Positions 49,926 through 59,853 are shown, counted from the first letter of the stretch. The stretch: 64,000 nucleotides of DNA from Lewinellaceae bacterium (GCA_020636075.1 JACJYO010000010.1:1-64000); one strand, 5' to 3'. Notes: a model not told the origin generated them from the sequence alone. Program-made: numbers and translations.

Positions 49926-51479
49926 ATGAAAATACTGCTGAGCCTGTCTGTTTCCTTCTGTTTTTCCGTTTCCCTGAACGCCCAAACGCTGTATCCCTGT
50001 CCAACGGCCAATGGCCCGGGCGCCGATCATTGCCCTTTTGCCTGCCTGGCTTGTAACTTGGATGGCCTTACGGGGAACACCAGCAATTTTACCGGTATTC
50101 AAGCCCAGCCATATTGCGTTTCGTATGAAAACGACCAGTGGTTTGCCTTTATCGCAGGAGCTACTTCCGGCACTTTTACGGCCACTCCCAGTAATTGTAC
50201 CCTGGGGAATGGAATTCAAATTGCGCTGACGTCTACCTGTTACGGCGTGCCGATTGCCTGCGATCCGGGCGCTTACAACTACGGCGACGTGCCGGTTTCG
50301 ATAACGGCCAGTATGACACCGGGGCAGGTTTATTACCTGATGATCGATGGTTTTGTGGGCGACCACTGCGATTTTACCTTGTCGGTGAGCGCGGGAGTGG
50401 TTGCCAACGATTACCCGGTTGATCCGATCGGGCCGGTTTTGGGGCAGGACACATTTTGCTATGGCTTACCCGGTACGCTTTCTGTCGATCCGGTCAATAA
50501 TGCGGGTTTTTACAGCTGGACGGCCTCGCCTGGTGTACTGATCAACGGCAACGCGGGGACGGCTAATCTTCCCGCGCCGGGTAATAACTCGGTGGAAATT
50601 CAACTGACAACTGCCGACTCGGCGCAGGTATGCGTGCAAGCTGGCAACGGCTGTTCATTGCCGTTGAATACCCAATGTAAAACAGTGTACCGGGAGCCAA
50701 TTGGTACCATTCACACCTTCCCGGAAGTGATTGTTTGTTCAAATGACTTGCCCTATGAGCTCCCCTGGGGTGGATCGGTGTCGACCAGCGGTACCTATGA
50801 AAAAGCATTTACCTGCGACAGCATTGTGCGACAAAAAGTGATCGTGCTGGCGCCGATTATCCGCTTTTTACCACCGCAGGCCATTTGTGCCGGTGATTCG
50901 ATAGTTGTTTGCGGGCAGGCTTACACCGAAGGCGGCTCGTACACGCATACCTGCACATCGTACCAGGGTTGCGACAGCGTGATCAATTTCTCTTTGTTAG
51001 TGCTGGAGCCAATCGCCCATATTGTAACGACCATGCAAGGGCTGACTTGTAAGGATTCCCTTGTGAACCTTTCAACTATCCCCAGTGTTGGCACCAAACG
51101 CTGGCTCGACATGCAGGGCGGAATCGTGGGCACAGGTAATATTTTGACTGTTTCCGAACCGGGATTTTATTTTTTGGAAGTATCGGCATCGGCAAGTGGG
51201 ACATTCTGCTCAAAATCGGATAAGATATTGATCAAGCAATTGACCGAACCGCCGCCAATTTCGGCTTCGGGAGGTATGCTGACACCACAAAGCCCCTGGG
51301 TGATCCTGCAGGTGCATTCCCTGTTTTCCAATGTTTCATTTGCCTGGACGGGCCCCGCAGGATTTTCTTCCAACCAACAAAACCCCGCGGTATCTGTTCC
51401 GGGTATGTACACTGTGACGGTGACCGACCTGGAAACCGGCTGCACGAGCAGTGCCACGGTTGAAGTCATTCAAGGGTAA
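49926..51479 (+). CDS. Secreted Cys-rich PKD-like protein lacking a visible sorting domain
   Basis: A 517-residue exported protein. The signal peptide is about 1-20. A bacterial CUB-like or pre-peptidase-like beta domain follows (about 21-160; CVSYENDQWFAFIAGATSGTFT, GQVYYLMIDGFVGDHCDFTL). PKD/Ig-like repeats follow (about 170-517; FCYGLPGTLSVDP, GNNSVEIQLTTADSAQVC and others). The protein stops at TVEVIQG, at the end of a repeat. Homologues of this kind usually carry a type A or B sorting domain, and none is visible here or in the next frames. It lies 59 bases after the SCO gene and 7 bases before the cytochrome gene. Confidence 0.72.
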   Translation: MKILLSLSVSFCFSVSLNAQTLYPCPTANGPGADHCPFACLACNLDGLTGNTSNFTGIQAQPYCVSYENDQWFAFIAGATSGTFTATPSNCTLGNGIQIALTSTCYGVPIACDPGAYNYGDVPVSITASMTPGQVYYLMIDGFVGDHCDFTLSVSAGVVANDYPVDPIGPVLGQDTFCYGLPGTLSVDPVNNAGFYSWTASPGVLINGNAGTANLPAPGNNSVEIQLTTADSAQVCVQAGNGCSLPLNTQCKTVYREPIGTIHTFPEVIVCSNDLPYELPWGGSVSTSGTYEKAFTCDSIVRQKVIVLAPIIRFLPPQAICAGDSIVVCGQAYTEGGSYTHTCTSYQGCDSVINFSLLVLEPIAHIVTTMQGLTCKDSLVNLSTIPSVGTKRWLDMQGGIVGTGNILTVSEPGFYFLEVSASASGTFCSKSDKILIKQLTEPPPISASGGMLTPQSPWVILQVHSLFSNVSFAWTGPAGFSSNQQNPAVSVPGMYTVTVTDLETGCTSSATVEVIQG

Positions 51480-51486
51480 CTGGTTT

Positions 51487-51951
51487 ATGAAAAATTTAAA
51501 ATGCCCGGCACGGGGAAACGGGGATTCGAATCAAACGCACCGGACGTTGTCGGCGCGGTTCAACAGCTGTGCCGTGCTTGGGATTTTTTTACTCCTGCTG
51601 CTTTCCGCCTGTGGCGGTACATCCTATGCTGAAGGGGAGCGACTGTACAAAACGCATTGTGCCAATTGCCATATGGATGACGGGGTTGGTCTGAGCGCGT
51701 TGATACCGCCGTTGGCTGGTTCGGACTTTCTGGCGGCGGAGCGGGAGCGTTTGCCCTGTATTCTCAGACACGGCCTCAAGGACACGATTCAGGTAAATGG
51801 CCGGCAGTTTGCCGAAGAAATGCCCGGGGTGCCCACCTTGTCGGCAGTACACGTTACCAATATCCTGAATTTTATCAATCACAATTGGGGCAATCAACAG
51901 CCGCCCTACCGCCTGGACGAGGTGGAGCGTTTACTGGAACAATGCGAATAG
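51487..51951 (+). CDS. Mono-haem c-type cytochrome lipoprotein
   Basis: A 154-residue lipoprotein with a long N-terminal segment before the hydrophobic stretch (VLGIFLLLLLSACGG; the Cys is a lipobox candidate). It has one haem c site, CANCHMDDG. A distal Met candidate is in EEMPGVPTLS. The domain is class I cytochrome c, as in many Bacteroidota electron-transfer proteins. ATG 51487 is chosen; the frame to 51451 would overlap the preceding gene. The nearby SCO gene suggests a respiratory copper/haem context. Confidence 0.88.
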   Translation: MKNLKCPARGNGDSNQTHRTLSARFNSCAVLGIFLLLLLSACGGTSYAEGERLYKTHCANCHMDDGVGLSALIPPLAGSDFLAAERERLPCILRHGLKDTIQVNGRQFAEEMPGVPTLSAVHVTNILNFINHNWGNQQPPYRLDEVERLLEQCE

Positions 51952-52036
51952 GGTTGTCTATGGCGCTTAGAACTTGTCCTTGGCGTCATTCGGCTAATTT
52001 CAGCGGGTGCAGTTGCGGCTTTCCCGGGCAACTGCC

Positions 52037-52044
52037 TATTTTTG
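52037..52044 (+). promoter_or_regulatory. -7 element of the large adhesin gene
   Basis: TATTTTTG, an exact match to TAnnTTTG, 58 bases upstream of ATG 52103. GTTG (52012-52015) lies 21 bases before it as a -33 candidate. The surrounding gap also carries a fragment of the MITE-like element (near 51969-52000). Confidence 0.5.
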
Positions 52045-52102
52045 ACTCCCCATCCTCGCCCTAAGCAACCTGCACAACTCGGAAACTTTCCACTTCGGAC
52101 AC

Positions 52103-55100
52103 ATGAAACAATTCTACTTCTTCCTGGTGGCCTGGCTAATGGCCGCCTCCTTGCTTGCGCAAACACCGGCAAACGACGATTGCAACGCGCCGATAAACCT
52201 CGGCATCGCTCCAAACTGCACCTCGGATGTTTACACCAATGTAAATGCCACCGCTTCGGATATTGGCTCGAATAACGTGCCTACCTGTTTTGGCGGGGGG
52301 ACGCCGGGCAACGATGTGTGGTTCTTTTTCACCTGTCCGAGTGCGCCGTTGGATTTCCGGGTTGAACTGACGGGAACCGGCGCCAACCCCATCACCGGTA
52401 CTCAACTGGCGGTTTATCGCGGCGACTGTAGTGTGGACGGACTGGCCGAACTGGATTGTATTGCGGCCCCGCAAGGGCAATCCGACCTTTTTTTGGACCT
52501 GGAAGCCCTCACCCCCGGGGCCATTTATTTTATCCGGGTTTCGGACTTTGCTCCGGGCGGCAATTCCAACCCGGGCACGTTCAACCTGTGCGTCAACGAG
52601 ATTCCTCCTGTGGTGACGATCGACCAGGGCAGTTCGAGTTTGTGTGAAGGAACCCTGTACGATACCGGTGGCCCGGACGGAGATTACAGCGGCAATGAAG
52701 ATCACACGTTCACCATTTGTCCGAGTACTCCGGCCGCCTGTATTGACTTTACGCTGGAATATTTCAGCCTGGACGCCGGCCCGACAAACCTTCCCGGTTC
52801 TCCGGGCAATGATGTGCTTTCTTTTTTCGACGGCGCCAATACCAGTGCTCCGCTTTTGGCACAAATCAACGGGTTTAGCAATCCGTTTGGCACCGATGGT
52901 GGTGGCGGTGTTTGTTTCCGGGTGCAGGCGGGCAGCGGATGCCTGACCATTCAGTTTCAATCGGATGCCACCGTGGAATTCGAAGGTTTCAAAGGGCTTT
53001 GGACCTGTAGCTCGAAAGTGTGTGAAACTATTGACCCGATTGAGGTGGAGACCGCGGTGAACAACACAGATATCGTCGATGCCATTTTGGCGCCCGGCAC
53101 TACCGTCACGATTACCGACATCAAATGCAACACCGGCGCGTATGGCACGTTCGGTTTTGCTTCCGACAATAATGATCTGGGCTTGCGCAAGGGTTTGCTG
53201 CTGACCTCCGGCTCCGTTGACAATGTGCCGGGCCCCAACAACCAGGACGACGCCACCTTTGCGCAACTTACGGCCGGCGATCCGGACCTGGATTACCTCT
53301 CCACCTTGCAGGGGAGCACCGTGACATCGGAGGATGCCTGTGTGGTCGAAATGGATGTGTTCGTGGCTTCCGATGAACTCACGTTCGAATACATTTTCGG
53401 CTCCGAGGAATACCCCGAATATGCCAACGATGTGTTCAACGATATTTTTGCCTTTTTGGCTTCGGGGCCGGGTATTGCCGGCGACCCGAATTTGGGCGGA
53501 GCCCAAAATATTGCCGTTTTGCCAGGCACAGCCACACCGGTGCAGATCAACAGCGTAAACAACGTTATCAACTGGGAATACTACCGCAACAATGGCGTGT
53601 GGGAAGGTTCAACCTTGCAATACGACGGGTTTACGTCTGATTTTCTGGGGGTTAAAAAAAGCCTGACCGCGCGTGTGGATGTTATTCCCTGCAACACGTA
53701 CCACCTCAAACTTGCCATAGCCGACCGTTTCGATCCGCTGTTTGACTCCGGGGTTTTTATTTCCGAAGTGCGCGGCGGTGCGCCCAATCTGGCGGTGGAA
53801 TTTGCCAGCGGGCTCGATTATTTTATTGAAAGTTGTACCGGCGATCAGGATCAACTCGTCATCAGCCTGAGCCAAACCAAACCCAATCCGGTAAGCTACA
53901 CGATTACCGTTGGCGGGTCGGCTACCCAGGGCACAGACTACCTCCTGAACATTCCGTCGGTGATCACCTTTCAGCCCGGCGATTCGGTGCTGACCTTCCC
54001 GATTGTCCCCTTGCTTGATGCGGAGGCTGAGGGTGTGGAAACAATTACAATCAGCCTCTCCAATGATTTTGGCTGCGGTTCGGTGGTGTTTCAAACGCTG
54101 ACCATTGAATTGCGCGACGATGCGGAAGTGTTGATCAATGGCGGCGCCGATACGGTGTACGTTTGCCAGGGCGGAACCGCTCAACTGGAAGCTTCCGGCG
54201 CACTGAATTACGTTTGGACGCCCACCCTGGCAGTCAGCGACCCGAATGTGCCCAACCCCACGATTACTCCCAGTCAGGATGTGATGCTCCAGGTAATCGG
54301 CTCCGTTGGGAATTGTTCCGACACGGCCAAAGTGTTTGTAAAAATGATCAGCACGCCGACCTTGATGATCACGTCTGACGCCGCGCCGAATATTTGCCAG
54401 GGCGATACTCTTCAGTTGCACGCCATTACCAATGCCGGCTTGCAAGGGGTAACGTGGACGCCCAAAACAAAACTCAGCGATGCAACCAGCGCCAACCCCA
54501 AGGTGTATCCCTTGTCGACAACTACCTACACCGCAACGCTACAGGTTCCGGGCTGCCCGGCAGTGTTGGGTGATATTGCCGTGCAGGTCGACACGCTGTT
54601 TTTTCCTGAAATTCCGGCCCTCGATACGACCGTTTGTCAAAATTTTCCATACCAACTGGCTGCGGAAATCCAGAACAGCAGCCACTACCTCTGGTCTCCG
54701 CCAACCGGTTTGAGCGATTCCACCAGTTCGGGCCCATTTGCTACGCCGGACCAAACCACGGTGTACACCCTCACGGCTACAAGCGCCAACGGCTACTGCA
54801 CGCAAACTGCCACCGTAACCTTGAATATTATACCTGCCGATGTCGATATTTTAGGTGATGAAACCCGGGAGATCTGTTTGGGTGATTCTGTCGTGTTGAC
54901 TGCCTCTGCCAATCCGCCCGGCGCGGTCGTCAACTGGCAACCCGGTTTTTATGTAAACCCAACCAGCGGCCCAACAGTTACTGCTTTGCCAGACGAGTCC
55001 ATCACTGTTTTAGCGACCTACAGTATCAATGGTTGCCTGGTGTACGATTCGGTGGATATCCGGGTGGATTCGCTGCCGGACCTGGCAATTGTAAAAGATC

Positions 55101-56584
55101 CCCAAAAAGATATTTACTGCCCGGGGGATACGATTTATCTGCTTTCCCCAATTTATGAACCAGCCAGTTTTCCCGGTATGGTCCAGCATTGGGAGCCTTT
55201 TGGTGGCCAATTGACTCCGGTGGAAAACTGGAACATGGTGATCTTCGCGACGACAACCAATACCTTTCGGCGTATTACCGATAATCATGCCTGCACCGAT
55301 ACTGCTGAGGTTTTTGTGCCGGTTGGTGTTCCTCCGGTCATTGTTGCTACCGCCAATCCGCAGGACATTTGTCCGGGGGAATCGTCCCAATTATCCGTAA
55401 CCGTCAATCCCGATCAGGCGGTGGAATGGGAAGATCCTTCCGGAGCGCTGAGTTGCACCATGTGCAAAACACCGACAGCCAGTCCGGTGCAAACAACCAC
55501 CTTTATGGTCAATACACCGGATGCCGATTGCCCGATGCCAACCAGTGTGACGGTAACGGTTTTGCCGCTTCCGGCGCTGGATTTGTCGCCGAAAACAATT
55601 TGCCAGGGGGATAGCGTTATGCTCAATAATATCCCAACCAACCCTTTGGATGGTTATAGCTGGACGGCAGTGGCTCCTGGCGACCCGGCTTCGATCCAGG
55701 ATGCTACCGTTGCAACGCCAACTGTTTTTCCGGATGTGTCCACCACATACAGCGTTTTTGCCCAAGGGCAACAGTGTGCCAATGCGGGCACTGTGGCAGT
55801 GACAGTCAACAGCGCAACGATCGATGCCGGTGCCGGGCAGACGGTTTGTGCGGGTGATCCGGTGACGCTTACTGCTACCACCACAGGTACGCCAGGGACT
55901 ATTGTTTGGTTGCCCGGACCGGGTACGGGGCCCAGTATTACGGTTACGCCGGCAGTGAGCACCAACTATATTGCCATACTGGAATTTCAACCTAACTGTT
56001 CCGTGGCAGATGTGGTACCCGTGACGGTGGTGCCGGGTATTCGGGTGGATTCACTGACAATCGACCCGCAGGAATCAATCATTTGCGAAGGCGCCCGTGT
56101 CCATCTAAATGCCTATGCCACGCCGTCTAATGTGACATTCAGCTGGTTTGAAAACGGTGTTGAAATACCGGGCGCAGTGTTGGATTCATTGGTCATCGCA
56201 CCGCCCGGCGCTGAAGAACCGGTGCCAGTGACCTACTCTGTTGTCATTACCAATGCGGATGGTTGCACCGCCGGGCCTGAGTCGGTTGAACTGATGGTGC
56301 GCCGATGTTTTGCTATTCCAAATGCCTTTACGCCGGATCATGACGGCAACAATGACGAATTTGGGGGTATCCAGATCTTGGGTGGGGAGTTGGAGGTTGT
56401 CGAATTCCGGGTATTTAGCCGTTGGGGGCAAAAAGTTTTTGAAGCCAATGGCACAAAAACGACCTGGGATGGCACTTTGGACGGAAAAGATGCACCCAGT
56501 GATGTATACGTTTTTTACATCACTGTGCGTTTTGCCAACGGCGACGAAGAAACATTCAAAGGGGATGTGACCCTGCTTCGCTGA
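52103..56584 (+). CDS. Giant surface adhesin-like protein: CUB-like, choice-of-anchor L, Calx-beta, PKD-like repeats, T9SS type B domain
   Basis: A 1493-residue secreted protein. Domains in order are: signal peptide (1-19), a CUB/pre-peptidase-like domain (about 20-165), a second CUB-like domain (about 172-310), choice-of-anchor L (about 312-565, with SEEYPEYANDVFNDIFAF), a Calx-beta-like domain (about 570-670), and about eight PKD/Ig-like repeats of 75-90 residues (about 675-1400). Each repeat begins with a VC.G..v.L pattern. A type B (gliding-motility-associated) sorting domain closes the protein (about 1408-1493: NAFTPDHDGNNDEF, FSRWGQKVF, GKDAPSDVYVFYITV). It is probably exported by T9SS for adhesion or polymer binding. 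Confidence 0.9.
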   Translation: MKQFYFFLVAWLMAASLLAQTPANDDCNAPINLGIAPNCTSDVYTNVNATASDIGSNNVPTCFGGGTPGNDVWFFFTCPSAPLDFRVELTGTGANPITGTQLAVYRGDCSVDGLAELDCIAAPQGQSDLFLDLEALTPGAIYFIRVSDFAPGGNSNPGTFNLCVNEIPPVVTIDQGSSSLCEGTLYDTGGPDGDYSGNEDHTFTICPSTPAACIDFTLEYFSLDAGPTNLPGSPGNDVLSFFDGANTSAPLLAQINGFSNPFGTDGGGGVCFRVQAGSGCLTIQFQSDATVEFEGFKGLWTCSSKVCETIDPIEVETAVNNTDIVDAILAPGTTVTITDIKCNTGAYGTFGFASDNNDLGLRKGLLLTSGSVDNVPGPNNQDDATFAQLTAGDPDLDYLSTLQGSTVTSEDACVVEMDVFVASDELTFEYIFGSEEYPEYANDVFNDIFAFLASGPGIAGDPNLGGAQNIAVLPGTATPVQINSVNNVINWEYYRNNGVWEGSTLQYDGFTSDFLGVKKSLTARVDVIPCNTYHLKLAIADRFDPLFDSGVFISEVRGGAPNLAVEFASGLDYFIESCTGDQDQLVISLSQTKPNPVSYTITVGGSATQGTDYLLNIPSVITFQPGDSVLTFPIVPLLDAEAEGVETITISLSNDFGCGSVVFQTLTIELRDDAEVLINGGADTVYVCQGGTAQLEASGALNYVWTPTLAVSDPNVPNPTITPSQDVMLQVIGSVGNCSDTAKVFVKMISTPTLMITSDAAPNICQGDTLQLHAITNAGLQGVTWTPKTKLSDATSANPKVYPLSTTTYTATLQVPGCPAVLGDIAVQVDTLFFPEIPALDTTVCQNFPYQLAAEIQNSSHYLWSPPTGLSDSTSSGPFATPDQTTVYTLTATSANGYCTQTATVTLNIIPADVDILGDETREICLGDSVVLTASANPPGAVVNWQPGFYVNPTSGPTVTALPDESITVLATYSINGCLVYDSVDIRVDSLPDLAIVKDPQKDIYCPGDTIYLLSPIYEPASFPGMVQHWEPFGGQLTPVENWNMVIFATTTNTFRRITDNHACTDTAEVFVPVGVPPVIVATANPQDICPGESSQLSVTVNPDQAVEWEDPSGALSCTMCKTPTASPVQTTTFMVNTPDADCPMPTSVTVTVLPLPALDLSPKTICQGDSVMLNNIPTNPLDGYSWTAVAPGDPASIQDATVATPTVFPDVSTTYSVFAQGQQCANAGTVAVTVNSATIDAGAGQTVCAGDPVTLTATTTGTPGTIVWLPGPGTGPSITVTPAVSTNYIAILEFQPNCSVADVVPVTVVPGIRVDSLTIDPQESIICEGARVHLNAYATPSNVTFSWFENGVEIPGAVLDSLVIAPPGAEEPVPVTYSVVITNADGCTAGPESVELMVRRCFAIPNAFTPDHDGNNDEFGGIQILGGELEVVEFRVFSRWGQKVFEANGTKTTWDGTLDGKDAPSDVYVFYITVRFANGDEETFKGDVTLLR

Positions 56585-56596
56585 TTTTTTTTGCTT

Positions 56597-56660
56597 GGAC
56601 AAGTTGAACCGGATTTTCAGTTCCGACAATTTTTAGCTGAAAATCCGGTTTATCCTGTCC
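56597..56660 (+). terminator. Hairpin after the adhesin gene
   Basis: Arms GGACAAGTTGAACCGGATTT (from 56597) and AAATCCGGTTTATCCTGTCC (to 56660) pair at about 20 of 24 positions, followed by ATTATCATTTTTAG. A probable terminator. The arm sequence TGGACAAGTT also ends the MITE-like element at 38130. Confidence 0.6.
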
Positions 56661-56777
56661 ATTATCATTTTTAGATCGTGCCAAATTGTGAGTGACGGAT
56701 TCAAGCCAAATCGCTGTAGATGAATTGAATTCATCATTTATCACTCATCATTGCCAATTTAAAACCCACACAATAAC

Positions 56778-57578
56778 ATGCGTAACGCAATTCTGCTATT
56801 AACCCTGAGCCTGCTCCAATCCGTAAACCTGGAAGCCCAGGACAAAGTCGTTTCCGGTATCGTACTGCTAAACGATCAAAAGCCCGCCGATTTCAAAACA
56901 ATTGCCAATGCCGTAAAAAAAGACTGGAATATCCGCCTCGATTCTTTCCGCCAGGCGGAGAAAACACTGGTGCTTTATACCACGAATGCGACCATAATGC
57001 TGGCGAATATGGACTACCCGGCATCACCGGTAGAGATCAAACAGGCAGCTGAAGGCGCCTGGATGTGGCAAACTGCAAGGCAGGAGGCGCCGCGCCATCA
57101 GTCGCAGGTTGTTATCTCTGTAATTGGCGCCGACGATAAGCCGGTATACCTGTACAAACTTTTCACAAAAACGGCCGCCGCGGTTCTTGAAAACGCCAAC
57201 AGTTGTGGCGTGTACATGCCCGCGCAGTTGGTCCTCCAATCCAGAGAATTTTATCTGCAGGCGGCCCGGAATCTGGAACAGGTGGTGCTTCCGGTGTATT
57301 GCTGGGTGTATTTCGGCATGTTTCTCGATGACGGCGCGAGCAGCGCCTATACCCATGGTCTGACGGAATTTGGAATGCCAGATTTGGAGATTGTTAAATC
57401 TGGACATAGTATGCAGGAGGCGCATGCGGTATTGTACGATGCCGTGGCAGATGCCCTTCAAAATAATAAATCGCTGAGCAATGGATCGCTCATCGAAACC
57501 CTGGAAGGGCAAAAGATCACATTGAAATTGTCGAAAGCGCAGTACCTGGAAGGCGAGACGCTGAAAGTGCAGTATTGA
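56778..57578 (+). CDS. DUF4261 domain protein
   Basis: A 266-residue protein. The hydrophobic N terminus (about 1-20, ending EAQ) looks like a signal peptide. The rest matches the DUF4261 pattern: DFKTIANAVKKDWNI, a mid Trp motif AAEGAWMWQTARQEAP, LYKLFTKTAAAVLENANSCGVYMP and a C-terminal VKSGHSMQEAHAVLYDAVADAL. The function of the family is unknown. It lies between the adhesin gene and a convergent type B-sorted protein, with a one-base gap to the latter's end. Confidence 0.8.
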   Translation: MRNAILLLTLSLLQSVNLEAQDKVVSGIVLLNDQKPADFKTIANAVKKDWNIRLDSFRQAEKTLVLYTTNATIMLANMDYPASPVEIKQAAEGAWMWQTARQEAPRHQSQVVISVIGADDKPVYLYKLFTKTAAAVLENANSCGVYMPAQLVLQSREFYLQAARNLEQVVLPVYCWVYFGMFLDDGASSAYTHGLTEFGMPDLEIVKSGHSMQEAHAVLYDAVADALQNNKSLSNGSLIETLEGQKITLKLSKAQYLEGETLKVQY

Positions 57579-57579
57579 G

Positions 57580-58434
57580 TTATTCGGCAATCAGCGTAAC
57601 GCCGCCTGAAAACCGTTTCCGGTTCCCGTCCAAAAATTCTACCTGAGCAACCCAGGGGTACACACCCGGTGGGGCCTGGCGGCCTTGCCACTTGCCGTTC
57701 CAACCGCTTTGGGGGTCGTTGGGCTGGAAATCGCGTTTTTCAAAAACAAGATTGCCGGCACGGTCAAATACCTGAAGCTGCACGATGCGCGAAACACCTT
57801 CGCCGGCATGCAGGGTAAAGTAATTGTCCTGCTTACTGCCAGGGTCAAAAACGTTGGGGAAATACAAATTGGTTTGTTCCACGACCACCGGCAAATTGTC
57901 CCGGGCAATACAGCCATGTTCGTTGCGAATTTCAATCGCAAGGTCGGTGTCTTCCATGATCCGGACGGATTGCACCAGTTGGAATGGCGTGGCAAACAGC
58001 GCCGGCGGGCGCCAGCTGATGTCGGCAAGTTTCGTATCGGGCGGGTAAACGGTTGCTGTTACCTGAGCCCAGGTGCCGGCAATTACCGAAGGATCATCGA
58101 TGCTGAGCTGTACACGTAGCTCCTCAGGTTGTGTCACCAATACGGGATAACTCTGCTCGCAGCCGGTGGAATCGCGCACGTACAGCACATATTCTCCGGC
58201 CCAAAGCAAATCGAAAACGGGTCGCGTACTGTATGATTTGCCATCGAGTGAAAAATAGTAAGGCGACTTGCCGCCAAATATTTCCGAAATCTCAATGACT
58301 CCATTGCGCAGGCCAAAACATTGCACCGGTTTAACGGTGAGGTGCAGGCTGTCGATGCAACTGCTGTGGAGCAGGGTAAGGCTGGTGAAAGTGAGCGAAA
58401 AAATAAGGGTCAGGCGCAAAATTCCGATGGACAT
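57580..58434 (-). CDS. Small secreted protein with T9SS type B sorting domain
   Basis: A 284-residue exported protein. The signal peptide is about 1-24. Two Ig/SprB-like beta repeats follow: LHLTVKPVQCFGLRNGVIEI with KSPYYFSLDGKSY (about 30-110), and a second at about 115-195. The type B sorting domain (about 200-284) contains IYFPNVFDPGSKQDNYFTL, VFDRAGNLVFEKRDF and APPGVYPWVAQVEF. SprB-like repeats are found in gliding adhesins. The protein is short for this class. Confidence 0.86.
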   Translation of the reverse strand: MSIGILRLTLIFSLTFTSLTLLHSSCIDSLHLTVKPVQCFGLRNGVIEISEIFGGKSPYYFSLDGKSYSTRPVFDLLWAGEYVLYVRDSTGCEQSYPVLVTQPEELRVQLSIDDPSVIAGTWAQVTATVYPPDTKLADISWRPPALFATPFQLVQSVRIMEDTDLAIEIRNEHGCIARDNLPVVVEQTNLYFPNVFDPGSKQDNYFTLHAGEGVSRIVQLQVFDRAGNLVFEKRDFQPNDPQSGWNGKWQGRQAPPGVYPWVAQVEFLDGNRKRFSGGVTLIAE

Positions 58435-58571
58435 GGGAGGGCGTTTTGCTCATTCATAGTTTATGTTTCGAGCGGAAAGTTAGTTACGATTTGGCGTTTT
58501 CTTGGATTTTACCGTCATATTGTCGGCAATACAACGGAAAGATGGTATGAAAAGAAATTCCGCTGCCCGGC

Positions 58572-58579
58572 TATTTTTG
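58572..58579 (+). promoter_or_regulatory. -7 element of anmK
   Basis: TATTTTTG, an exact TAnnTTTG match, ending 8 bases before ATG 58588. This supports that start and predicts a very short leader. Confidence 0.5.
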
Positions 58580-58587
58580 CAAGACTT

Positions 58588-59808
58588 ATGAAAAAACATA
58601 TTGAACAACTGGCTGCTATTGCCCGGAAACCGTCCAGAACGATTCTTGGTCTCATGTCGGGCACCTCGCTCGATGGATTAGACTTGGCGCTTTGCCAGAT
58701 TTCCGGCGCCGGATTTGAAACAAAAATTGCGATCTCCCATTTTGAAACGGTGCCATTTTCGGAGCAATTCCAAAAGGAAATCCGGCAGGTTTTTGCCCAG
58801 AAAACGGTTGATTTCCAAAAATTGGTTTTGCTCAACGTAGTAGTTGCCGAAACGCATGCCGCCCTTATCAATGAAACGCTGCACCGTTGGGGGGTATCAC
58901 CCGATGCTGTTGATGTGGTTGCCAGTCATGGGCAAACTGTTTTTCACGCACCCCGCCAATTTCACGGCCTGGCGCAATATCCCAATGCAACGCTCCAAAT
59001 CGGCGATGGTGATCACCTGGCCCGCCGTACCGGGATAATCACGCTCAGCGACTTTCGGCAAAAACACCTGGCAGCCGGTGGCGAAGGGGCCCCGCTGGCG
59101 CTTTATGGCGATTATTTGTTGTTTTCCAAACCCGGCGAAGACCGCTTCCTGCTGAATATCGGCGGGATCGCCAATTTTACCTTTCTGCCGGGCAACGGTG
59201 ATTCCAGCCTGGTCTTTGCTACCGATACGGGCCCGGGGAATACACTGCTCGACACCGCGGCACAACGGTATTTTGGACAACCTTACGACGTCGATGCCAA
59301 ACTGGCTTCCAGCGGAACGGTTGATGAGAACTTGTTGTCCCAAATGAAAGCGCACCCTTATTTTTCCTTGAAACCGCCGGTAACCACCGGACCGGAACAA
59401 TTCAGCCTGGAGTGGGCGCTTGGCATTACCACGCATGGCTTGCAGGTGGCAGACTCCCTGGCTGCACAAAAAAATGCGAATGCTGCCGACCTGATCGCAA
59501 CCCTGACCAGATTGACGGCTGATACAATTGTCGATGGTATCCGCAAGGTACCCCTCACCAGCGACCATAAGGCAATTTTCCTGAGTGGTGGCGGCGCCCA
59601 CAATCCACTGGTGATTGCTTATTTGAAGGAGCAACTACATGATTGGGAATTCCACCCAATGGCCGCACTGGGTGTCGATGGAGATGCCAAAGAAGCGGTG
59701 CTTTTTGCCATTTTGGCGAATGAAACACTGGCCGGAACGGTGGAAGAAGGTGCAAAACTGGGCGGCCTGCCGCTGATAAGCATGGGTAAAATTTCGTTAC
59801 CCGGGTAG
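58588..59808 (+). CDS. anmK: Anhydro-N-acetylmuramic acid kinase
   Basis: Phosphorylates and opens 1,6-anhydro-MurNAc in cell-wall recycling. The 406-residue protein has the signature ILGLMSGTSLDGLDLALCQ. It also has VVASHGQTVFHAP, LLNIGGIANFTFL, FATDTGPGNTLLD and SGGGAHNPLV of the ASKHA kinase fold. ATG 58588 gives the usual start. The frame to 58321 would run through the promoter and into the opposite gene. Confidence 0.95.
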   Translation: MKKHIEQLAAIARKPSRTILGLMSGTSLDGLDLALCQISGAGFETKIAISHFETVPFSEQFQKEIRQVFAQKTVDFQKLVLLNVVVAETHAALINETLHRWGVSPDAVDVVASHGQTVFHAPRQFHGLAQYPNATLQIGDGDHLARRTGIITLSDFRQKHLAAGGEGAPLALYGDYLLFSKPGEDRFLLNIGGIANFTFLPGNGDSSLVFATDTGPGNTLLDTAAQRYFGQPYDVDAKLASSGTVDENLLSQMKAHPYFSLKPPVTTGPEQFSLEWALGITTHGLQVADSLAAQKNANAADLIATLTRLTADTIVDGIRKVPLTSDHKAIFLSGGGAHNPLVIAYLKEQLHDWEFHPMAALGVDGDAKEAVLFAILANETLAGTVEEGAKLGGLPLISMGKISLPG

Positions 59809-59853
59809 TGCCTTCCAATCGGAATCCGGCTTACTTGAAGATAGGGCAGGCGC

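Noticed and set aside
52136..53506. 456-residue minus-strand frame inside the giant adhesin
   Set aside because: No family pattern, no promoter, and composition expected from the antisense of a beta-rich Cys/Asn protein.
58321..58587. Extended anmK start overlapping the opposite gene
   Set aside because: The AnmK fold begins after ATG 58588 and a promoter lies just upstream.
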